Below, in pieces: positions 42,203 to 51,046 of a DNA stretch of 64,000 bases (position 1 is its first letter; each line of letters opens with the position of its first letter). The translations under genes and the position numbers were made by a program. The stretch is from SCBR16-9 sp964537975 (lineage in GTDB: Bacteria; Hydrogenedentota; Hydrogenedentia; Hydrogenedentales; SCBR16-9): the NCBI GenBank assembly GCA_964537975.1, contig CAZIDP010000016.1, forward strand, positions 1-64,000. Reading direction: 5' to 3'. The notes beneath the pieces are model-generated. The model saw nothing but the letters and a program-made list of their open reading frames with translations, was not told where the DNA came from and did no database searches.

Positions 42203-45200
42203 TTTTCATTACCGGGAATCTGCTCACGAAGTCGTAAAGCACGCTCATGGTCTGGCTTAAACAGCAACACCGTTTCAATCCGGGTACGTGCTTCTTCCAG
42301 ACGACCCAATGCAAGTAAAAGCTCCGCATATTCGCAAGACAATTCGAAGTTTCCCGGATAATACTCGACATAGCGCATGATGATGGGTTCAATAGCATCC
42401 AATCGTGATACTTGTTGGGCAGCTTCAACCAAGTGTGGTATCATCTGGACGAGTTCATAATTTTTGCTTAATGCAACCTTGAGTAGCTCGAATCCCTTAT
42501 CATATTGCTGTTGCTTCAAACGACATACACCAATTCCAGCCTGTACACTGGCTGATTCTGGCTCTTTTATTGCCAACTGTTCAAACAGTGCATTCGCTTC
42601 ATCTATCTGATTCAAACTCAGCAATAACATTCCTACTTCATTGAGAAGAGTGGTATCAGCATCAATGGCTAAAATTGCCCGGCACAATTCCAAGGCCTTT
42701 TCAAAATTACCAAGGTATAAATTTGCTTTCGCGGCCAGTGTGTTTCGTGTTGCCGTGTCAATATCCTCAGCTTTTTCTATTAACGTAAGCGCACCATAAT
42801 AATTTCCATTTGACAAAGCATTGTGTATGGATTCCAATGAGGATTGAACCGGTCGAACCGCACACACAAGGTATTGATAGGTACGAAAATCAAAATAGGT
42901 TTCTGTATCAATATCTAATATTTGAACCTTACCCATGGTGATAGAACCATCGGGGTTTATCGGCAATCGTTCTTCGTATTGATAGCTCAATGGCTCCAAT
43001 TTAGACAGCTTTAACCCAGCACTATGAATAAGCTTTGGCAATTCCTGACGCGTAAAAAACCGCAGGTGGGTAGCATCCAGAATACCTGCATCCATATACG
43101 TCCAGCGCCCATGCGATAGCATCGAAAGGACATCACAAAACTGTATATTGGGAATACTGATTACCACGGTTCCACCTGGCTTTAATTTCTTTGCCAGCTT
43201 GCACAACGCTTGCTCAGGTGATTCAAGATGCTCCAGAACATCGGCACATACGATACAATCAAAGTAGTCATTTTCAAATGGCAGCACCATTTCTTCAATG
43301 TTCCCGACTACCACCTTGTCAAGAACTATACGTGCGTGCTCCGCCGCCTTCTCCATAAATTCTATTCCTGCCACTTCGACATCCAGGCGAGTCTGCTTTA
43401 ATAAGCGACCGAATGAACCTGCACCACACCCAACATCTAGTATCCGTTTAGCATCTTCCGGAACATGGGGCAATAATTCATGTCTGGGGCATTCATAGTA
43501 ATCATCTACTTTAATATCGTACAGATTGACATTACCATCTTTCTTGTCATCTTCATCCATAATGTCAGAAACACCACTTCGAATCACATCCAGCATAACT
43601 GCCAGACGGTGATCATACGTATGCCCGGTCAATACCTTTTCCTGACCAGCCCGGGCAATCTGTTCACGTGCCGCATCATCCTGAAGATAATGCCGTATGC
43701 AGTCAACCAATTCATCGTCACTTCTATAAATGATCAGATCGGTGCCGTCGATAAATAGTTCTTCCAATCCATCCGCTTCATCAGTAATCAGCAAAGCACC
43801 GGATGCCATTGCTTCGAATACACGCATATTAACATCTCGATTATGGCAACAATTTACCACTATCCTGGAACGTGCATAGACCTCTGCCATCTCTTCTGGC
43901 CAAAATCGACCAATACAATGATTTGAGAAGCACTTTGCGACTTCTTGAAGGAGAAAGTGTCGTCGTCCGTTTTCTTCAGCACTCAAGCTTCCGACATACG
44001 ATACATCTATATCGCGTTCCATCGGTGGCAATGCATGTAACTCAGGAGAACAAGCCAATGGAAGCCAGTGACAATTACGTACCCCATTGTTTTTAAAATA
44101 CCCCAGTTGACCTGACTGCGCCATAAATACGAAATCAAACTGCCGGGCAATCCTGAGTCGTTCCTGGGGTGAAACGTGACTGTCAATTATGTAGGCAACC
44201 CTGGGCATTTTCAAAGCATCAAATCCCGGCGGTAATTTTTCCCGTCCAGAATCGATATACAAAAAATAATCTGGGACAAAACTGTCCAAACGGTTCAGCA
44301 TTGATTCAAAGGATTCATCAAAAGCCAAGTCCATCTCAAGAGTTTCGTAATGTGGTATGGGTTCAGAAAAACCCCACATACGCAGTACTTCATCTGGTAA
44401 CCGAAATCCAGCCGTCTTGACTTCAGTAATTTTTCGGGCTGCGGTCTCAAAATATCGTCCGGTCGTAAATGGAGTTGAAATGTAATTTATCAGTAATTGT
44501 GGATTTGCTGAACCTTCATTTACTTCTGTTGCATGTGGAAGTATACGTGGCAGTGTCTGTGCTTGACTGGCGTCAGAAACGACACTGGTCTGTCGCGATA
44601 CATTGTTAACTTCTTTACGTAATGGGATTTGCCCAAAACTTTCGGCATGAGCAAAGATCGCTGTCTTCCATTGTTCAACAAACCGTTCAATCGGAAATTT
44701 TGATGCAACAGTCTCACGACCTTTAATACCAATTTGCTTTGCAAGCTCTTGATCTTGCAGCAATGCGACTATTATTTCGCGTAGTTCTAATACATCGTAA
44801 GACAGAAACCCGTCAATGCCGTGTGTGATGGGTGAGGTAGGGTTTTTTAAGGCCACAACAGGCATACCAACAGCCATGGCTTCCAACATAGACAGATTAT
44901 ATCCGTCTTCATAAGCTTCGCGTGATACATGTAACAGACAACGATACTGCCTGTAAAATGAAATCAACGCTTCAAATGACTGTGCCTGCCTGGAGTCGGG
45001 TATCGTAGGATTCACTCCTACTACCTGATTGGGGAATCCATCACAGACTGCATCTTGAAAATCGACGTCAAACATTACATCACGCTCACGCATGGTGTTT
45101 CCCACCCGAAGCACACTGGCGAATTCCCCAGTATAGCCAGTATACACATCCATAGGAATTCCAGGATATATTACATGCCCCGGAATACCATAATCTTTTT

Positions 45201-45606
45201 GTTTCGAATCAGAAATAAAAACAAAGTTAAATGATTTCTGGAGTTGCTCCAGTAGATGTGCATAAGTTTCTAGGGGATCTCCCTGATCAACAGTGATTTT
45301 TGTTTGAAGATAGGTTTTGCGATTATGACAGATTAGAATTTTCGGACAAGTCGCATGAAATACATCGATTGCATTCATTTCATTATGCGCAATGATCAAA
45401 TCATACTTGTTGCATTTCAACTTGTCCCGCCAAACAGGTTCTTCCAGAAGTGTCATAGTGTCAGGAATCGGTCGAAATTGGGATTGCCAGGGCCGTGCCA
45501 ATGGGCCTTCAGTATAACAACCCACATCCATCGGCATTCCGGTATATGCCATCAAGCATAAATAAGGTTCATGAAAATTGAACGTGAGGATGCGTGGTGT
45601 GTTCAT
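42199..45606 (-). CDS. Four-part fusion: two GT-B glycosyltransferases, SAM methyltransferase and TPR
   Basis: 1135 residues. About 1-330 is a GT4-like transferase with the nucleotide-sugar Glu in NLSMLEAMAVGMPVVA (238-253). About 365-680 is a CgeB-like transferase (YVGSLSAEENGRRHF; RVFEAMASGALLITDEADGL). About 695-900 is a class I methyltransferase with LDVGCGAGSFG (723-733), VCADVLEHLE and LKPGGTVVIS. About 945-1135 is a TPR array (LGNFEKALELCRAILAID and further units). No signal peptide: cytoplasmic. Both ends overlap neighbours by ATGA. It probably builds and methylates a glycan before or on its protein target, with the TPR as docking part. No sign of frame disruption. Confidence 0.88.
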   Translation of the reverse strand: MNTPRILTFNFHEPYLCLMAYTGMPMDVGCYTEGPLARPWQSQFRPIPDTMTLLEEPVWRDKLKCNKYDLIIAHNEMNAIDVFHATCPKILICHNRKTYLQTKITVDQGDPLETYAHLLEQLQKSFNFVFISDSKQKDYGIPGHVIYPGIPMDVYTGYTGEFASVLRVGNTMRERDVMFDVDFQDAVCDGFPNQVVGVNPTIPDSRQAQSFEALISFYRQYRCLLHVSREAYEDGYNLSMLEAMAVGMPVVALKNPTSPITHGIDGFLSYDVLELREIIVALLQDQELAKQIGIKGRETVASKFPIERFVEQWKTAIFAHAESFGQIPLRKEVNNVSRQTSVVSDASQAQTLPRILPHATEVNEGSANPQLLINYISTPFTTGRYFETAARKITEVKTAGFRLPDEVLRMWGFSEPIPHYETLEMDLAFDESFESMLNRLDSFVPDYFLYIDSGREKLPPGFDALKMPRVAYIIDSHVSPQERLRIARQFDFVFMAQSGQLGYFKNNGVRNCHWLPLACSPELHALPPMERDIDVSYVGSLSAEENGRRHFLLQEVAKCFSNHCIGRFWPEEMAEVYARSRIVVNCCHNRDVNMRVFEAMASGALLITDEADGLEELFIDGTDLIIYRSDDELVDCIRHYLQDDAAREQIARAGQEKVLTGHTYDHRLAVMLDVIRSGVSDIMDEDDKKDGNVNLYDIKVDDYYECPRHELLPHVPEDAKRILDVGCGAGSFGRLLKQTRLDVEVAGIEFMEKAAEHARIVLDKVVVGNIEEMVLPFENDYFDCIVCADVLEHLESPEQALCKLAKKLKPGGTVVISIPNIQFCDVLSMLSHGRWTYMDAGILDATHLRFFTRQELPKLIHSAGLKLSKLEPLSYQYEERLPINPDGSITMGKVQILDIDTETYFDFRTYQYLVCAVRPVQSSLESIHNALSNGNYYGALTLIEKAEDIDTATRNTLAAKANLYLGNFEKALELCRAILAIDADTTLLNEVGMLLLSLNQIDEANALFEQLAIKEPESASVQAGIGVCRLKQQQYDKGFELLKVALSKNYELVQMIPHLVEAAQQVSRLDAIEPIIMRYVEYYPGNFELSCEYAELLLALGRLEEARTRIETVLLFKPDHERALRLREQIPGNEK

Positions 45607-46235
45607 GTGGAACGAATGTTTGCCGCTACCTGTTCTCGTAACAAAGCGACTACTTGCTGTTCTTCATCTGCCCGTGGCGCCAATTCGTACTCCAGCAAAT
45701 CACCCAATGCTATCCAGTCTTCACTCTGCATAGTGTCAAGTGCATCGTTTAAAAAAGCATTGAGTTCAGCGTGTTGTTCCTGTATAGATTTACCATTAAT
45801 TAGAAATGCTGCCATGTCAATGTTCTGTGTTTTCGCTACCAAGAGCTGACGCTCCTTGACTATGTGCCATAATTCAGTCAACTCAACAAACGAATTCAGG
45901 GCATCATGTGGCTTACCGCTTTGAAATAACTGGGCCAGTTCACGACAAGCGATAGGCAATTCCGGAAGATTCTCCATAAGCTGATTTAAACAATTCATAG
46001 ACATTTCATCAATGTCTTGCGTTGTTATTTCAATACTTACCGGTGAATTGATTGGTACATTTTCCATTCGCAGTTGTACGTCTTCAGGAGAAATCAGATC
46101 ACCATTCAGTCGAAGCGCAACAATAGCACGCCGTTTGGAGTGTAAATTGTCCGTTAAGATACGAAAGGCTTCCAGTAAATCTTCGGGTTCACCTTGAATC
46201 TGATGATTTTGGACGCCATCTACGATTATTTCCAT
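45603..46235 (-). CDS. Hypothetical cytoplasmic protein in the fliW-csrA cluster
   Basis: 210 residues, not recognised. The first 80 form a small alpha/beta part (MEIIVDGV...RRAIVALRLNGDLISPEDV), followed by helices rich in Leu, Glu and Gln (about 90-205) that could form a helical bundle, as in flagellar chaperones such as FlgN/FliT; this resemblance is one of shape only. An imperfect site (AGGGA, 12 bases) precedes the ATG. It is 14 bases after csrA and overlaps the next gene by ATGA, so it is made together with CsrA and the glycosyltransferases. Confidence 0.78.
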   Translation of the reverse strand: MEIIVDGVQNHQIQGEPEDLLEAFRILTDNLHSKRRAIVALRLNGDLISPEDVQLRMENVPINSPVSIEITTQDIDEMSMNCLNQLMENLPELPIACRELAQLFQSGKPHDALNSFVELTELWHIVKERQLLVAKTQNIDMAAFLINGKSIQEQHAELNAFLNDALDTMQSEDWIALGDLLEYELAPRADEEQQVVALLREQVAANIRST

Positions 46236-46249
46236 AGTGTTGCTAATCC

Positions 46250-46471
46250 CTACTTTGACAATATATTGGAAATATCTTCAAGGTTGGCAGGTACTGCTGC
46301 CTGGGCATTTTCTTCCTGAATCGCCTGATAAACTTCTTGTCGATGTACAGCAATAGAACGCGGAGCAATAATACCAAGTTTAACCTGATTATCGCGCAAA
46401 TCCAGCACCTTGACCTCTATATCATTTCCGATCATGATGCTCTCATTTTCTTTACGTGTCAGTACGAGCAT
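46250..46471 (-). CDS. csrA: Carbon storage regulator / translational repressor CsrA
   Basis: 73 residues. MLVLTRKENESIMIGNDIEV is the highly conserved CsrA start, and APRSIAVHRQEVYQAIQEEN contains the RNA-contacting Arg and the VHR(Q/K)EVY motif. CsrA binds GGA-containing mRNA leaders and represses translation, classically of flagellin and carbon metabolism genes. The ATG at 46471 has AAGGAGG 6 bases upstream and overlaps the end of fliW by 20 bases. FliW encoded next to it is its known protein antagonist. Confidence 0.96.
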   Translation of the reverse strand: MLVLTRKENESIMIGNDIEVKVLDLRDNQVKLGIIAPRSIAVHRQEVYQAIQEENAQAAVPANLEDISNILSK

Positions 46472-46928
46472 TGATCGCCTCCTTACGTTCACGCGCTTCC
46501 TGCATATGCCTCGACAAATAAAATTGAATCGGATAATCAGACATTTCCAACACAATTTGCTTACCTAACCGTTGTCGAGTATTGATTACTAACGGCGCTT
46601 TGAGATTTGTACGGATTTGGGAAGGGTCAGCAGGCACCACCAATAACGTAAATACCTCCAGGTCTGATGCCGTTTCAACAGCCAGCTCATTCATGTCATG
46701 GGTGTTGAGCTCTACCTTGTAATCCGGTACATAGAGATGGGGATTCATTAATAAAAAAGCCATTTCTCCGGATTCTGTAGATTGAAGCCAATGCAAACTA
46801 CTGTTGTCCGGGCCTGGCAACAACACAAATCGTCGATACTGTGGAAAACCAATAATTGGTTGTGTAAATGTAATCACAGTATCTACATCAATTTCGATTT
46901 TACCAAATCGTGTTGTGTCCAGAAACAT
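46452..46928 (-). CDS. fliW: Flagellar assembly factor FliW
   Basis: 158 residues, with GGAGG before the ATG. The sequence covers the FliW beta-barrel family (FGKIEIDVDTVITFTQPIIGFP at the start, LKAPLVINTRQRLGKQIV near the end). FliW binds free flagellin and, when released, sequesters CsrA, coupling flagellin synthesis to secretion. Head of a leftward chain fliW-csrA-hypothetical-three glycosyltransferases. No flagellin or other flagellar structural genes occur in the window. Confidence 0.95.
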   Translation of the reverse strand: MFLDTTRFGKIEIDVDTVITFTQPIIGFPQYRRFVLLPGPDNSSLHWLQSTESGEMAFLLMNPHLYVPDYKVELNTHDMNELAVETASDLEVFTLLVVPADPSQIRTNLKAPLVINTRQRLGKQIVLEMSDYPIQFYLSRHMQEARERKEAINARTDT

Positions 46929-47076
46929 CCTTGTCCTCCGACGCTACCCCCATAATATACAGGCAGTATGCACCAATACATAGCCAAAGTTCAAATCATT
47001 CTGATTTAACAGACCCCAATTTCGACATTTCAGGCAATTCAGATATGAATTGAGTATGTATTCAGTCTTTTCGAAG

Positions 47077-48633
47077 TCAGCATACAGTGTTTAATGCTAT
47101 ATCCAGACGTTCCTGTAAATCATCAAATTCCTCAAGTCCGATAGAAACACGGATAAGATACCGTGATATACCAATAGACTCTGCCCAATCAAGTTCCTGA
47201 TAATGAGCCAACAGTGTATATGGGCAAGCCAATGAGAAGTTATTCCCCAGACTGGGGCCTTTGGAAACCCGCAATGTATCATAGAACTTCGGCGCACGCT
47301 GGTGTGCATCTTTGAACAACAAAGAGAACAAGCCCCCATACCCACCTTCGGGTTGACGTACCAATTCATACGCTCCCGGAATCCGATATTGTGGATAGTA
47401 CACCTCAGCTACGTGTGGGTGCGATTTTAAGTAAGCACAAAGTTTCGCCGCAGTCGTATTAATACGTTGCAATCTGGGGATAAAAGTACGAGAATTATAC
47501 TCCAACGCGATTGCATCTTCTCCCCACAATAAATCCTGATGATTGGTATTCAGGAAATAGCCGAATACATCATGATGTGGTGACTCCGGGTTTAACACCA
47601 ATGAGCCAGCCATAACATCACCAGTGCCGGAAAAATACTTAGTAAGACTGGTCACCAGTGCATCAACATAAGGCAACAAACTCAAGTTATAAAATGTGCC
47701 CGCAGTATCATCGACAATCAAGGGAACTTGATGTTTACGCAATAACGCAGATAAACGGGGTATGTGTGCTCCATCCAATAAAGGATTGCCTGGAAACTCT
47801 GTGATGACGCCTGAAACCGTCTCATTCTCCAGCAGCACCTCCAATGCATCCAATGACATGTCATTTGGATGAGGAAAGAAATGTGCCCCGGGACCCCATA
47901 CCGTTTGTATCTTGTAGACATCTACATAGGGAAAGCCAAGTTGTACATTCTTTGCTCCCGGATGTTGCGCCTGCATCATGGCCAAAGCTTCTGTCAAAGC
48001 AGACATCCCTGATGGATACAGATATACTGCATCAGATTTCACACCTGTCAGTCCAGCTATACGACTGCGGATTATCTGCTTGGCTTCCAACCCAGCAACA
48101 GCATCTCCGCGTTCTTCCAATAAGGCTTGTGCGCGTCGCGAACTGACGATTTCCCCAAAATGTTGCCAAAATTGGCGAGCAGCGACAAAAGCAGCCTCTG
48201 GGAACAACACAGCATGGATACCATTTCTGTCCAACGATATTATGCGTGGACGACATCCTGTTTTCGCTGTCAGGTACGCAGCACAACGATGGGCTGTTTC
48301 CTCCGATGGCATGGCTATCGCTGTTTCTCCTGAACGGGCAAACCGTTCACGACATGCATCAAACAAGCGCTGTGCATAGGGATGTATTACAAATCGTGGA
48401 TACCCTGAGCTGAGTCTGCTCAACACTTCAGGATTGCCTTCTTCGTACCCCACAACATGCGACCAAAGTGGTAGAGCTACCGAAGCGGCATGCGGTGTAT
48501 CAGGCAAGGACTTGCCCAGGTCTTCTTCTCGCCATAGCGGTTCTCGACATAAAGCGGAAGCGATCAGGTGATCTATATTAAGTGATTCTGATTCCAATGC
48601 AGTATTAGAAGATTTTTCAGACAAAATGCGCAC
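47077..48633 (-). CDS. Cys/Met-metabolism PLP-dependent enzyme, long form (cystathionine gamma-synthase-like)
   Basis: About 518 residues; this family is usually about 380-400, so it belongs to the longer type with an N-terminal extension of roughly 130 residues, as in some fungal-like cystathionine gamma-synthases. The fold-type I core is clear: YPSGMSALTEAL (phosphate-binding loop), VDDTAGTFYNLSLL, and the lysine in SLTKYFSGTGDVMAGSLV. Reaction: gamma-replacement of an activated homoserine, leading to cystathionine or homocysteine. The start is unclear: no ribosome site is seen before GTG 48633, TTG 48636 or TTG 48663. Monocistronic, with a 148-base gap to fliW downstream. Confidence 0.85.
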   Translation of the reverse strand: MRILSEKSSNTALESESLNIDHLIASALCREPLWREEDLGKSLPDTPHAASVALPLWSHVVGYEEGNPEVLSRLSSGYPRFVIHPYAQRLFDACRERFARSGETAIAMPSEETAHRCAAYLTAKTGCRPRIISLDRNGIHAVLFPEAAFVAARQFWQHFGEIVSSRRAQALLEERGDAVAGLEAKQIIRSRIAGLTGVKSDAVYLYPSGMSALTEALAMMQAQHPGAKNVQLGFPYVDVYKIQTVWGPGAHFFPHPNDMSLDALEVLLENETVSGVITEFPGNPLLDGAHIPRLSALLRKHQVPLIVDDTAGTFYNLSLLPYVDALVTSLTKYFSGTGDVMAGSLVLNPESPHHDVFGYFLNTNHQDLLWGEDAIALEYNSRTFIPRLQRINTTAAKLCAYLKSHPHVAEVYYPQYRIPGAYELVRQPEGGYGGLFSLLFKDAHQRAPKFYDTLRVSKGPSLGNNFSLACPYTLLAHYQELDWAESIGISRYLIRVSIGLEEFDDLQERLDIALNTVC

Positions 48634-48823
48634 CAAGTATGTAGGATAAATGATAAAAAACAATACAATAATTAAAAATTAACAGGATAATAGAACAAGC
48701 AGACATAAAACCCTATAGTACTTATCAACATGCATATAATTCCACATTGAACAACATAAGAAACAGCATGATATGCCTCATTTTCTGGCTACTGGATTGA
48801 CAACACACCATGAAAACGTTTAA

Positions 48824-50239
48824 TTAAGATGTTAGGGGCTGCCAGGGTGTCATTCCACCACGCTGTATATGAACCCTTAAAGCAACTGATAGCGCTCGTA
48901 CAATCTCCGGTCGCTCTGCAATCAAGTTGTGCTGTTCAAGCGGGTCCTCATCCAGGTTATACAGCTCCATAGGGGAATAAGGATTATTCTGCATCAACTT
49001 CCACGCACCTCGTATCAGTGCTTCATATGATTTACCGCCATAATCAAGACCACCTTCACGACGCACAAAATATAACTCTCTTTCTGCGTCGTCCATTCCC
49101 TCACCACGCAATATCGGCATCAGACTTACAGCATCAATATCTTCCGGCAATGGTACACCAGCCAATTCCAGAAATGTGGGGAACACATCAAAGGTCAATC
49201 CGGCATAATCACTTTGTGAACCGGGTTCAACATTTCCTGGCCACCGCAGAGCAAAGGGTACCCGTAACCCCCCGTCATAATGGCTTTGTTTGCCATCTCT
49301 CCAAGGGTGATTACTCTGTGCGTGGGGCAAGGATCCGCCATTGTCACTGGTAAACACAACCAGCGTATTTTCTTCTATCCCATTTGCCTTGAGCGATTCC
49401 AGCACACGGCCAATAGCATGGTCCAGATGTTCTACAAAGGCTACATTTAATGCCCGTTTTTCCTCCATCTGAGGAGCACGTTTTTTGACCTTGTCATACC
49501 AGTCATCAGGCGGTTCAATGGGGAAATGTGGCGCATTGTATGCCAGATACAAAAAGAATGGTGTTTCAGGTAAAATGGCGCGGTCTGCAATATAATCACA
49601 TGCCCAATCGGTAAAAAGATCGGTCGCATGGCCTTCCACTTCGATTACATCTTTATTCTTCCGCATATAATTTATATCATGGCGACGGTGGTCCCAGTAA
49701 CTGTCCATCATGTCACCCAAAAAACCATGAAAGAAGTCAAAGCCACGCTCATTCGGTGTGTTGGGAGATTCGAGTCCCAAGTGCCATTTACCTACAATGG
49801 CGGTATGATACCCGGCTGCACGTAAGCGGTCGGCCAGGGTTGGCACACCAGGATCAAAATAACCCCAGGAATTTTCCGGGTGGGTACGAATCACCCCAGG
49901 CACTCCCACTCTGTCGGCATACTTACCGGTCAAAATGGCTGCACGCGTCGGAGAACAAACCGTACAGTTGGCACGCATCCGGGTAAATAACATCCCTTCC
50001 CGTGCTATCTGATCAATATACGGTGTTTTTACATCAGAGTCACCATAACACGAGACGTCACCATATCCTTGATCATCTGTCAGTATGAGTATTACATTCG
50101 GACGTGGTGCATCCGGATTTAAACTAGACAACAGAGAGCGATGCGCAATTGAAGATTTCTGCTGCCCTCCGTACGTGCTTGATGCCCCCAAAAACAATGC
50201 ACTGATTACACTGGACCCAAGAAATTCTCGTCGCATCAT
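48824..50239 (-). CDS. Arylsulfatase-type sulfatase, Tat-exported
   Basis: 471 residues. The Tat motif RREFLG and hydrophobic stretch follow the ATG at 50239, which has GGAGGG 6 bases upstream; a longer frame to 50308 is rejected. The formylglycine motif Cys95-Ser-Pro-Thr-Arg99 is the classical CSPTRA form of cysteine-type sulfatases. ILILTDDQGYGDVSCYG provides the first metal ligands, VGKWHLG the conserved Lys/His, and FTSDNGGS the second metal site. It differs from the sulfatase at 1478-3031, which has CTPYR. It is 52 bases downstream of a fuculose-phosphate-type aldolase gene, hinting at degradation of sulfated fucose- or rhamnose-type glycans. Confidence 0.93.
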   Translation of the reverse strand: MMRREFLGSSVISALFLGASSTYGGQQKSSIAHRSLLSSLNPDAPRPNVILILTDDQGYGDVSCYGDSDVKTPYIDQIAREGMLFTRMRANCTVCSPTRAAILTGKYADRVGVPGVIRTHPENSWGYFDPGVPTLADRLRAAGYHTAIVGKWHLGLESPNTPNERGFDFFHGFLGDMMDSYWDHRRHDINYMRKNKDVIEVEGHATDLFTDWACDYIADRAILPETPFFLYLAYNAPHFPIEPPDDWYDKVKKRAPQMEEKRALNVAFVEHLDHAIGRVLESLKANGIEENTLVVFTSDNGGSLPHAQSNHPWRDGKQSHYDGGLRVPFALRWPGNVEPGSQSDYAGLTFDVFPTFLELAGVPLPEDIDAVSLMPILRGEGMDDAERELYFVRREGGLDYGGKSYEALIRGAWKLMQNNPYSPMELYNLDEDPLEQHNLIAERPEIVRALSVALRVHIQRGGMTPWQPLTS

Positions 50240-50291
50240 ATCGCGCCCTCCAGGAGCCTGCTGATCCATCAATAAATAGGCATGCTCCGTT

Positions 50292-50957
50292 TTATTTATC
50301 AAATCCAAACATGGGACTACTTACCCCATATTCAGTTCTTGCCTGAATCACCTTAGCCAATTGTATGTCATTCAACGGTGCCACTTTGCCCAGAGAGTAA
50401 GCCAGATACAATATCTTGGCAGCATGCTCAAGCTTCTCCATTTTCATAAATGCCTCTGTCAAAGATTTACCAACAGTTAAAGCGCCATGTCGGTCCAGAA
50501 GCAAGCCATCACAACGTCGTATGAGGGGGCGAATTGCTTCGGCACCTTCCTTCGAACTGGGAGTCGAATAAGGTGCTGTAGGAATACCTCCAAATAACGC
50601 TACTGTCTCCGGCAAAACGGGGGTTTCTAATGAGATACCCGCCAAGGTCAGGGCGATTCCATAAGTTGGGTGGGCATGAATTACGGCATCAACATCGGGA
50701 CGTTCTTCATAAGCAGCCAAGTGCGTAAAAAACTCAGAAGTCACTTTTTTATCACCACTGACCCGTTCACCATTGCTGTCCGCGATAATAAGATCATCAG
50801 GTAGCATTTCCGCTTTAGAAACACCGCTTGGTGTACAAAGGAAACGGTCCGGCCCCAATCTGACACTTAAATTACCATCGGTCGCCATAACCATTTCTAA
50901 AGCATATAGACGCTGCCCCAGGGTACATATTAATTCACGCAATGCTGACTCGTTCAA
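50292..50957 (-). CDS. Class II aldolase (L-fuculose/rhamnulose-phosphate aldolase-like)
   Basis: 221 residues, family length. Zinc-binding HAHPTYG (two His), the phosphate loop GNLSVR, TPSGVSK and DRHGALTVG, plus Glu in PETVALFGG, are conserved in FucA/AraD class II aldolases. They cleave L-fuculose-1-phosphate (or related sugar phosphates) to dihydroxyacetone phosphate and an aldehyde; epimerase activity (AraD) cannot be excluded. The start is TTG at 50957 with AGAGGTG 6 bases upstream. Upstream of the sulfatase on the same strand, supporting a catabolic link. Confidence 0.9.
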   Translation of the reverse strand: MNESALRELICTLGQRLYALEMVMATDGNLSVRLGPDRFLCTPSGVSKAEMLPDDLIIADSNGERVSGDKKVTSEFFTHLAAYEERPDVDAVIHAHPTYGIALTLAGISLETPVLPETVALFGGIPTAPYSTPSSKEGAEAIRPLIRRCDGLLLDRHGALTVGKSLTEAFMKMEKLEHAAKILYLAYSLGKVAPLNDIQLAKVIQARTEYGVSSPMFGFDK

Positions 50958-51046
50958 TAAAACACCTCTATGAAGTCGAAACCGTTAACACCTATAAAAA
51001 ACTTTTATCAGATAACAAGTCGAAAATATGATTCAAATTGGCAATA

